Made by a program: the position numbers and the translations under genes
Shown: one piece after another, positions 34,801-46,800 of the stretch
Numbering within the stretch: position 1 is the first letter of the stretch
Layout: every line of letters begins with the position of its first letter
NCBI RefSeq assembly: GCF_023101765.2
Contig: NC_064213.1
Location: forward strand, 3,968,001-4,032,000
Direction: 5' to 3'
Length of the DNA: 64,000 nucleotides
Origin: Spodoptera frugiperda
Taxonomy: Eukaryota > Arthropoda > Insecta > Lepidoptera > Noctuidae
Notes under the pieces: model-generated
What the model saw: only the letters and a program-made list of their open reading frames with translations
Told to the model about the DNA's origin: nothing
The model's database searches: none

Positions 34801-37800
34801 CGTATGTATTTCCTATCAATTCATAAAGCTTGCAAGTCATGTCCACATAGATTTACATCCTGGAGATTATATGATCCTAGAGGTCCTAGGCCTAGAGATA
34901 ATTTATTGGTTACTTTCAATAGGGGAGTAATTTATTTCTTTGCCTCATTTCGTTAAAATCTGTTCGGATGTGTTTTGTGCATTGCTGACACGTACATTTT
35001 GTTATCGACGATGACATACGTGTTTATTGATGTAATATGGATATTTCAAAGAAATAGTTTTTATTATCTCTTTAATATCTCATGTACATGTGTACATGTA
35101 GGTAATATTTCAAAACAGTTCTTTTTTAATTATGTAATTGATGTCCATTTCATCTACTTATATTAATTCTTCTTTTTTCTAATTAATGACGCAATTTTTT
35201 GTTGATTATTAAAACTCCCTCTAAACTATCTAAAACAAATACTTTTCTTTCACCAGCGTGGGTATGGCAGTAGCGGAGCCCTACGTGTTAGTATGGGACG
35301 TCCGCTGCCTACGTGGCAACAGTAAGCCGGGCGAAGGAGCCTGGTCACTGCCTACAGTATCGCCGCCATTGTTACTGCACTTCTTGCCCGCGTTCTCCGG
35401 CAGAGCGGTCGCGTTGTCCGGCGACGGCCATGTTGCTTTGTTACATGTCAACGCACCCAATGCCACTGAGCATTCTGTGTTTCAGGTAATTCTGAGTTGT
35501 AAGAAAATTATATTTGAATTGGAGGAAAATTATGTACCTATGTACTTATTTTTAAATTTTATTCTGCAGTTTGGTTACTCTATAGTAAACAGTCGGACAC
35601 AACTGTTCATATTAAATGTTAGCACTCGTTTTTAGCCAGTTCTGTTATGAGATAGGGGGTGAACCTATCAGTATTTGCCTGGCATAGTCCCAGACTCCTT
35701 GCTATTATTGATGATGTATTGATTTCTTAACATTGAATCAAATGCTTGTGAATTTACTAAGTAGATATTCAGATGATAAGAGTTTTATTTATCTTTACAG
35801 GTGGACACTCAAAGCTCACAATGCAGTGTAATGGACGTGTCGTCCACAAGTCAAGCGCTAGTGTTCGGTGACCAATCTGGACATCTACACTTGTTCTCCC
35901 CTCAACACAATCATGAACCAGTGTTCAATAACTTTTCTAGGTGAGGTATAAAACATTTTAATGCTTAGGAAATAAAATGAAGTCAAAATGTGTGTGAATT
36001 TCACTGTAAATTAGATACAGTTGCGGCAGCTAGGTGGCCCCTAAGTCGCATGAAACTAATTACTTAATGATCTTTAAATACATATTACAAAAAATCTTCT
36101 AATTCTCGATTATTTTGTTCCCAGAGCGACAGAGTTTGCGGATCAAGTCTTAGGTATTCCATACGTTGGGTTCAACGACACCACATTCCAATTCTCCACT
36201 GTTCCTCTACCCCCACTATCTTCAGGCACCAAATGGTTCAACGAATTACCTGAAGAATTCTTCAAAAGAATATACAGGTGTTTGTTTATTCAATAAGTCT
36301 TTATTTATGTGTGTTTTATCCTATAAAATTTTAAAGTTATCGTTTTATACAGGAAACCGAAACCGATTGATCCAGAAGTGCTAAAGTCTATGAAAATGCA
36401 AGGTCCCATTGGATATGCGCCAAATCCTAGATCGTTTAAGAGGAATCAGGTAAGTGACATCACTAAAACTTATTACATACATACATAACCTCACACCTGA
36501 CTCCTATGGACCCCCATTGCAGAGACAATGGAACGCCAATTGCTACGAATCTTACATACTTCTTTCTTCAACAGTCATCAGTATTTTCATGCATGCCCCT
36601 CAGTTAAGGATACATTTAATTTGGCCCTTCTTTAATATACATATCACTAATCTGGTTGCTATTTGTCCATCTAGGGCGAGCTCTACCGACGGTCCCATTC
36701 ATATCCTCCGTGTATATTTCTTTTGTAAATCTGCTTATTGATTAATTAAAAATATCGTAATTGTTTGATAAAAATATTTGAATGCTTTCCAGATGCCGTA
36801 CATAGAAGACAATTTCGATGATTTGAATTCTTCAAGACAGAATGAAAATAAATATGTTGCGCAGCCCATTCCTAAGCATTATCAAAAGGTAAAACCTGGC
36901 TTCATTATTTTTATTTACGCAGTAATCAGTCGCAAAACCATTAACGATTGCCGATGAACGATGCCGAACGTCAATGCCAGTAATGATTCGAATGTTTTAA
37001 GAATATCAATGTTCAAGTTTAAATAAGTCCTTTATAATTTAAATTACCTTTTTTAACGGGGAAAATCATTTAATGACTTCTCCCACCTTGGGCGAGGCGA
37101 GAGAGAGTGTCAGACGTACTGACTAAAACCACCCGTTCCCACTCCTGCTTTTTGAGCCGGAGCCCCGGTAACCCGGGTTACCGGTAGCGGCCGCTAGGTA
37201 GTCTGCAGCTCCCACCTGAATTTAACAAATTACCCTTACCTTTATAAGAACGACCTTTGGACTTTTTTAGTTTATAAAAACTCTTTAATTAATTATAATA
37301 TTACAAGAACTTCATATCTTTTACAGGTAGACATACGCTACAATAAACACGGTCCGAACGAGGAGTTGGAAAAATTGAACAGAACAGGTCTTCCAGGGTT
37401 AGAGACTACGTTACCTAACTCTTACTGCAATTCCATGTTGCAGGTAATTTCATTGACATTAATTTTGTGATATTAAGCATATAATAGATATTTACTTTTT
37501 TTCTTATATAATAGATACTTAAAAGACGTTCACACGATTGTTTATTTGGTAGCTACTTAATTATGGTTAAGCAGGTCACCATGGTCAATACACATTGAGA
37601 CCATGGAATACACTGACTCGTATTAAATATATGCCATTACTCCACATAAGATGGTGACATCTTCAATATTTCTACGACTAGAAACCTGAACCTTTTTATC
37701 TGCGATTTCTATATACCTGCCTGCCTGCAGTAAGCACGGAGATCATGACAAAGTCCTCTATATTGCCGCGGTCAGACTCGTAGTCCAGGAATGGACTGAT

Positions 37801-40800
37801 GATGGTGACCCAAAAGCCTAATTATTCCGACTTGAATATCCAATTGCTAGATAAACAATAGGGTATATGCGCATGATTCAAATAACGATAATTTTTTTTT
37901 CATATAATCTCTTTTCCTTGAGATTTATAAATCTATCAATAATTTTCAATATAATTTTGTTTTGAATAAGAAAATAATTATTGCAAAATGCACAAAATAA
38001 GCGGGAAATTCAAATTAGTTGAAACGCATTGCTATTGGTCAGAGTAGTTTGTGACGTCAAAGTCTATAATAACAAATATCAACAAGTGCTATTGTTGAAT
38101 GCTTGCAACGAAATTCAGTTTTTTTGTGATTTTGAGTTGATATTGAAGTGATATTGTTTTGTAAAAGAGTGGCAGGAAAGTCACAGGAAATGACTGATAT
38201 TGGTTACGTCAAGGCACAATCGGACAATCTTCCAAAAATTGATGTGTTTATGATGACCGCGTATTTCACATCAAATTCGGATTTTACGTCTACTGAAATA
38301 AAAGGAGTGAAAGCAGCAAGGTAATTACACAATAAATATTATATTTATTTGGTTTTCGACGCCTTCTTTGGATAATTTTTACCTATAAGTAAATAGAAAT
38401 AGCCTGGAAATAACATAACCTTAAAATGCGAATGGGAGAACATTTTAAGGTTATTTATTGTATTGTGTGAAAAACATATTATCTGAAGCTGAGGCTGCTT
38501 TGTATCATTAACTTGACACTTTGCTTGAGTATAAGTGGCGTGCCTTGCACTCCCTCAAGTTCTCATAAGTACATAGGCTGAGGCTTATGTCCACGGTTGG
38601 ACATAGGGCTCAGCCTTTGTCCAGCACTGGACTAACACGGGATGATGGTGATGATGATGACTGCTTGAACTGCTAGCGCTCACTGCACTTTCATTAAGTA
38701 CTTTATGGTATCAAAATACCTTATTAGATGAAAACGCTTTTCCGGTAAAACCAAAACTCGATTGTATGTACCTATTTCTATATTGTTTTATTTTTTATAG
38801 ATCTGCACGAGAAACATATGGAGATTCTGCAGTTGGATATGTACAAGTGAAACGGGAGGGTAATATATGCACTGTGAAGGCTCGAAAATGACAAGAAAAA
38901 ATACTTTATTTGGTGCATTTCTATTTGTATTTTTACACTAGGCCACGATACAATATTTAAAAGTCGGTTTACTATCCTGTTGCATTATGTAATTGAAGTG
39001 AATTCACGTAAAACACGAAATATATACAAATTATGACCCAAAACACTTTGCAGTTTCAACTGTTATTATAGACTTTGACGTCACGCGAGCGCGCCAAAAT
39101 GACGGTCGTTTAAAATGCTGTTACGAATCTATTATTTTAAAACTGCTTTTTTTACCCGAATTCCTTTTTTTTTAGTGCTGGTTTTTTTAACATTTATATA
39201 ATGATGTAAATTACCATTTAAAAACATTTAAAAAATACATGCATATACCCTATTGTGTGTACGTTTCTAACTTTTTAAGACAATACTAGATTATAAGCCA
39301 CAAATTTTTTCAGGTTTTATATTACACATTGCCGGTTAAGGCGACCCTCTTAGCACATACATGTGCCAAAGAATTTTGTCTCAGTTGCGAATTGGGTATG
39401 CTCACTTTTTATTTATATACATTATTTTATAGGCTGTTTTGTACCTACTACTAAGAACAAGGAAGTTTTTAAGTCAACTGAGGGATGGAATATGTTTTTA
39501 TTGACAGCTTACCTATATGTATAGCTTAATGTTGGTCGAATTTTATTTTGGACTTTAGACGAAATAGACTTGGAAAACACGAATAATTCCCATCTGAATA
39601 GGATCGACTAATCTCTTCAAAATGACGTACAAAATATACGTTTTCTGAGTAAAATGATGAAATTTTAGAGAACACTTCACAGTCACAACGCTGTATTCAA
39701 AGATCTTTTAAGTCTATTCATGTACCTAATAGTCGTTGAGATCCGTTTTAACATACCTATAAAGTAAGTGCCTATAAAGTTCCCTCTTCATCAAAATAAA
39801 ATAAAATTCGACCAAACCAATACAAGAAACATTACCAGACTTTTTAATAAAAACATTATCTTTAAAATATTTCAGGATTCCTTTTCAGAATGTTAGATAC
39901 GTCCGGCGGTGCGCCGTGTCAAGCCAATAACTTTCTTCGTGCGTTCCGTACCGTGCCTGAAGCGGCCGCGTTGGGGCTTATATTGCCTGATAGAGGACCG
40001 GATTCCAGGGTCGATTTGGTTGCTCTGATACAGGTATAGTTACTTTATTTGTATTGGGATAGAGTTGAAGTTGGTTTTTGTTGTTTGTGTGAGGAGTTCA
40101 TTATTAATTTATCAAGTGCTATACGTACAACGCGTGTACATAAGCGAAAACGTTCCAAGCGCCTTACGTATGCCGTGTGATAGCGAGCATCAAAATATAG
40201 ATAAGCCGAAGACCTTACGGTCTTCGAACAGTAGTACACAGTCCAAATTACTAGGGAACCTATTTAGTTTACCCACCAATCAGTTTGTTATTTACACTTT
40301 CTTAACCAATCAACATTCACACCTACAAAGAAAATAACCAATCAAACATTTTAATCCTTACCCACAGAGTTGGAATCGCTTCATCCTGCATCAGATTCAC
40401 TACGAAATACTGGAAACTCGTAAGAAAGAAAAGGCATTACTAGTGAACAGTCCACCGAAACCTGTTCGAATGCCAGCTGTGAACGTGAAGAGACCTGCTC
40501 CTCAAGGGAACCAAGTCAATGGGCAGTTTACTGAGGAGTATCAGTATACTGAGCTGGAGTTTTTGGGACCGGCTACCGAGTTTGAAGGTAGTGAAGAGCT
40601 GAGGGAAGAAGGGTGGACAGCTCGGGAGGATGGTGAGTTGAATTTTGTCTTTTTTATAGGATAAGCCAGTAAACGACCCACGGATCACCTGATTGTAAAC
40701 AATCGCCGCATGGCCATCCGAAATCCCAGAGGTGTTACAAGTGCGTTGCCGGCCTTTTGGGTGTTAGAAATTTAAGGGTTGTTGGTGAATCGGGGATTAG

Positions 40801-43800
40801 CAAGGAATTCCATATATGAAAATTCTGGTGGGTATTCATTTGCAAAGCATAGATTGTTTGATTTGGAGGCTGAGTCACCCTCGTCCGTAGGAGAGCACCC
40901 ATAAAAATGAATCCCTACACGTGGCCTCTGGGTGGTGCTAACCAGGTGACACTTTGGTGGTAGGCTTCGGCCGACGGCATTATGACCACCCACCGAGCAA
41001 AACCGTGTCGCCAAGCGGCCTAGCCGTGTTCCGCCACGATGCTCGGTGCCGCCGTATGAGAGGATGGGTCGAAATGTTTGTTCCACTATGGGTAGACCGG
41101 TCTGGCGCGCGCTGGTGTGGCTGCATCGGGTGGCCAGTCGAGGAGGGTAGCGGGATCCGAGGCACGGTGCACCGCTGACCGACCGCAGATAGTTGGGGGC
41201 CCAATTAGCGTGCTAGCCACACGTGAAAGGCTGCCCCGCCATCTAGCGAAAAATCCCATGGATACGCCATCGTGCCGGTTGGCGACCGGACGAGAGGGCC
41301 CGATGGATATTCATGGGGGGCTCGGGCGTCCCCGCAGTCTCCAGGCTGGCCTCCCATTGATGTAGCTAACTGCAGTGCGCGTCTGGGGTCGCCTGTGTGG
41401 AGGAACATTTCACTGCCATCCTCTCAGCAACCTCACACTCCTTAATGAAAACAAGAGCTAAGAAAAGGGTTAAACAGCGGCTGCACTCCTCTCCCTCAAA
41501 GTGCACCTCTCTAATATCCGAGGCTTGCACTCCAATCTCAATGCGGTCCATCACCATCTTGAGACCGAGAACCCCACGCTCTTGTTTCTCTCGGAGACCC
41601 AGATCAGATGTCCGTCCGACGCTTCGTACCTAAACTACCCAGGTTTTACCCTGGAGCACAATTTTGTTGCCCGTGCAGGCGTATGCCTGTACGTCCAGGA
41701 CGGCGTCTGTTACCGGCGTCTCCGAGACTTTGAAGACCCCAGTTACTCCACATTGTGGATACTGGTGGACACAGGCATGGAGAAAATTCTCTATGCCTGT
41801 GTCTATCGGTCGCACAGCGGAGATTTGGAGACGACCAGATTAGCGCAATACCTTGAGGAGGCGGCGGATACGGCTCGGCAGAGGTACCCTTCGGCCCAGT
41901 TGGTGTTACTGGGGGACTTGAACGCCCATCACCAGGAGTGGCTGTTCCCATACCAGTGCACTGACCATGCTGGGAGGGAGATGCGTAAGCTTGCGCTGAC
42001 GCTTGGCCTGACCCAGCTGGTCCATGAGGCCACAAGGGTGCCTGATGTCGATACGCAAACTGCCAACTGCTTAGACCTTCTGCTGACAACTGATCCAGAC
42101 AGCTACTCAGTGTCAGTTTCATCACCCCTGGGTAGTTCTGACCACTGTCTGGTGAAATCTGTATCCACACACTCCCCGCAGGATTCCAGTCCCAGAGGAT
42201 CTCGGCGGATGTGGCGGTACAAGTCAGCAGATTGGGATGGGATGCGATCTTTCTTTGCATCCTATCCTTGGCGGCCTGTTTGCTTCTCATCCAGTGACCC
42301 GTCAGCTTGTGCAGATGCCGTAGCCGGGGTGGTGCGTCAGGGCATGGAATACTACATCCCATTCTCGGACGCACCATCTATCGGTGGCACTCGTCCATGG
42401 TTTGATGCCGACTGCGGACGTGCTGAGGCGCGAAAGCATGCGGCATACTTGGCATGGGCGGATGCCAGGCGCCGTAAGGCTGGCGACACTCCTCAGAAGA
42501 AGAGAGCCTTCAACCGGGCTGCCAAGTCGTGCAAAAAGGCATTGCGGATGGCTCGGTTCAACCACATTGGCCGAATAGGGAACAAACTGGCTTCCTACCC
42601 AGCGGGCAGTAAAGCGTTCTGGTCCCTGGCCAAGGCGGTTGAATCGAACTTCTGCCGCCCCTCACTACCGCCTCTCCTGGGGTCTGACGGGACGCTGGCT
42701 CACACCGCAGTAGAGAAAGCGAACTTGTTTGCTTCTCTATTTGCGGAGTCTTCACGTCTTGATACTGGTGGCGCTATACCTCCTTCTCTACATAACGTAT
42801 GCGAGACGAAAATGTCCAAAATTCGCATCCGACAGAAGGAGGTGTATAAGACGTTGCGTAATCTCGACGTGAACAAGGCCAGTGGACCCGACGGAATCCC
42901 AGCCGTAGTTTTAAAAACCTGTGCGCCTGAGTTGTCTCCAGTCCTGACACGTCTGTTTCGCCTTTCCTTGGAGACGGGTCAAGTGCCGGTTGCATGGAAG
43001 CTGGCCAACGTGCAGTCTGTGCCCAAAAAGGTAGTCGTGCCGACCCTAATAATTACCGACCTATCTCGGTCACGTCCATACTCTGCAAGAGTATGGAACG
43101 TGTACTTAACAACAGGCTCCTGGCATACCTTAAAGGTAACGACCTCCTCAGCGATCGGCAATATGGGTTTCGCCGCAACCGATCTACTGGGGACCTTCTT
43201 GCGTATGCCACTCACATCTGGAGCGAGGCCATCGAGAAGCACGGGGAGGCATTAGCGGTCTCGCTCGATATATCAAAGGCCTTTGATAGGGTGTGGCACG
43301 ACAGCCTTATCGGCAAGCTTCCTGCATATGGACTTCCCGCTGATCTGTGCAAATGGATTGCAGACTTCCTGAGGGATCGGTCAATTCGAGTAGTCATCGA
43401 TGGCTGCTCGTCTGACCAATTTGGCATCAACGCCGGAGTTCCTCAGGGGTCAGTACTTTCAGCAACGCTCTTTTTGCTGCACATCAACGACCTGCTTAAG
43501 CCCGGTATCTTTGGGTATGCAGATGACAGCACAGTTGTTGAAAGGTATGTGTCCGATGCGCGGACTAGCGGAACACAGATCCAGTCTCTAAGAGAATCCA
43601 TGGTCGAACGGTTGAACTCGTCCTTGAAGGCGGTCTCCGATTGGGGAGACGCCAACTTGGTCAAGTTCAACGCTACCAAAACCCAGGCGTGTCTATTCTC
43701 CGCCAAACGGAGTCAATTTCCGCTGGCTCCTACTTTCCGAAATGTATCTGTTCCAGTATCGGATCATCTAGAGCTTCTTGGCGTAACTCTATCGCCAACG

Positions 43801-46800
43801 CTAAACTTCGGCTCATATATAGAGCATCTGGCTGGTAGGAAATTGGGTATCCTCTCGAAGGTGAGACGGTACTTCACACCAGAACAACTGCTGAGCCTGT
43901 ACCAAGCGCAGGTTCGGTCATGTATGGAGTACTGTTCTCACCTTTGGGACGGCTCGGCTAAATGCCGGCTGGATGCGCTCGAACACATTGAAAGGCGTGC
44001 CAAGAAGCTCATCAACGATGATGCGCTTGTGGAGGCCCGGCTTCAAAGCCTTGAACACAGGCGCAAGGTCGCAAGCCTTTCCGTTTTTTACCGGATACAT
44101 TTCGGAGAGTGTGCGGGGGAATTGCACAACTTGATTCCTCCTAGTCCTTTCCATCATCGAACCACAAGACAATCGGCGAGGCGTCACCGATTCATGGTGG
44201 ATATCCCACCCACACGCACGAAGCGCTTCGCTTCAAGCTTCCTTGTGCGAACTGCTAGGGAGTGGAACTCCTTGCCGGAGTCTGTGTTTCCTGATGGGTA
44301 TAACCTGGGTGTCTTCAAAGCCCGAGTGAATAGGTTGCTAATGGGCAGACGTGCTCCATCGTAGGCCACATCATCACTTACCATCAGGTGAGATAGCGGC
44401 CAAACGTCGTCCCATTTAAAAATAAAAAAAAAAAAAAGATGTAACACATTTCTTAAAGCACAGTCATTCCTAATTACTTATTACAGTGGTACGTTATAAA
44501 CGTTGATGGAAGTTTTAACCATAATATTTTATAGATACATAAAATGTTTGAATGATTAATGGATCTATAAAGTGTAATCTATAAAGACATTAATGATTTA
44601 GTACAATAAACTAATTGTTTTATATCAAATCCAGTAGCGATCTTGTTTGGACAACCTGACTATGGAGGTAGGTGGTCATTTTCACCGAAAACAATTGGAC
44701 CATTCCATGTAACATCATCTGAATTATTTTTTTCATCTTATTATAGCTCGATGTAGTCAACGTCATTATGGTTTTATTAAAAGGTAAAAATGTTTTCATG
44801 ACGACACGTTTTGTGTTTTAGTTTTCTCATCTCCATTTAACTTTATTTTGTTTAGCACCTCTTAATTTGTTTCGGTGATTCTTATTAGAGAAGTCAAATA
44901 GAGAATGTTAAATCACCTATTGTTTTAAAGTATTCATTTGTACTCTGTAGCTGATTTACCTATTGAAGAAATACAACTATAGTTGGGCCATTACAAACAT
45001 GCAAACTGTCATGAGTCATTTTTATCAGATCTCTCGCTCACACTTATGCCAGTTGTGCGGCTTTGCCACATTCCGTTGACGTGACAGTTCGCTCATTTGT
45101 AATGGCCCAACTATAATCACTGTGCAAGCAATACATGTTCTTCTTCAGAGTAAAAAAAAAATGTTAAAACTTTCTTCTCAATACTACCAGGTGCAGGTGA
45201 CGCAGATTCCGTTCCAGTAGATAATCACGAGCTGCCAAACAACCAACAGGCTGACAGGGAGGAGTCGGAGATATCACAGCTCTTCGCCATCGGGAGACAC
45301 CAGCTCAACCGGTGTATGAAGTGTAACAAGGAGGTTGGTTACTGTGTTATTGCCAACTTGCTATATGAGTAACTTATAGACCTTTTTTTAATGACGGGGG
45401 AAACCTTCAAAAGGCGCCTAGTTAACTTATAAACCCTAGTACAGTTTTGTTACTGGCTGGCTTTTTTTGAGGGGAAATTATCCAATGACTATCCCGTCTA
45501 GGGTAACCATAGAGTATTTGATCGTTTTTCTTTCATAGTGAATAACACTTGGGACAACCAAGCTTTTCTAAAGGATTGACCGACAAACACTGTTCTTTTT
45601 GTTTATCTTAAGTGCCTTTTCAGCCTGGTCGTAACAAATGTTGACTTTGACTTTAAAAGTTCAAATCAGTCTAAACATGAGCTCCTTTAAAAATCTGTCT
45701 CTAAAGTTTCACCTGATATTACTAACAACCTTGCTTATTGTATTAAGTTTCATCCAATTTGTCGTCAGGAAGGCCGAGAATCCGTAGTGTTGGCCTGCGC
45801 CCTCCAGTACCCCACTGCAGTGCGGGAAGGCCCGGAGCCCCGCGGTGGCTTCTTGGAACTAGTTCGCGCGTCTCTCGCGGCGCGACGTAGCACGCCGGCC
45901 TGGTGCGAACACTGTTCCAGGTTCACTCCTACTGTACAACGGGGGAGAATTGTTAGGTTAGTGTTTTATATTATTTATTTAGATTTGATAAATGAAAAAG
46001 TGTTTTGATGTTTCTAGAAAAGGAAACAGAGATAAGTAATGATAGTTAAACAGATTTTGTTCCCTTGGCTTCATAAATTTGTAGATTTCTGTGTAGTATT
46101 TTGCAAAAAATTAACAAATATATATATGTATCTAGTTGTTTAAAAAAAACAAATGAAACAACAAATTTTAGTGATACAACAATGGTTATAAACTAAGAAG
46201 ACATTCACTTACCTCAAGTAATACTTTCACGTGTCGCGTAACTCAGAAACATATTATTTCAGATTACCACCGATACTAGCAATCAATTGCGGTGGCGCTA
46301 CAGTTCGAGAGAAGGCGTACTGGGCCAAAGGGGCACAGAAAGAGATGGTAAGAACATTAATCATGAAGGACGGGTTATATGATAAACTACTTCCGTGCGG
46401 TTTCACCCGCTCTGCTCGGCTCCTATTGGACGTAGCTTGATGTTTTAGCTTATAGCTTTCCTCGATATCCACTATCCAACACAAAAAATTATAATTCAAA
46501 TCGGATCAGTAGTTCCGGAGATTAGCGCGTTCAAACTAGCGCGTTCAAACAAACAAACTCTTCAGCTTTTTATATTAGTATGGATGCATAGCAAAATGGC
46601 ATGATTTTATCGCATACTACCACCATAATCAAATGTACTACCTTAACCTATTCAAACATACTACTATACTATACTTACAAGTATATTCAAGTAGTTATAA
46701 AATGAAATTTAATGTAATGTATTTTAGCCGGAGACGAAACGTGGTGGCGGTGGTAAACCGTGCCGATACGGACTTCACTGCGCTCGACCAGGCTGCCACT

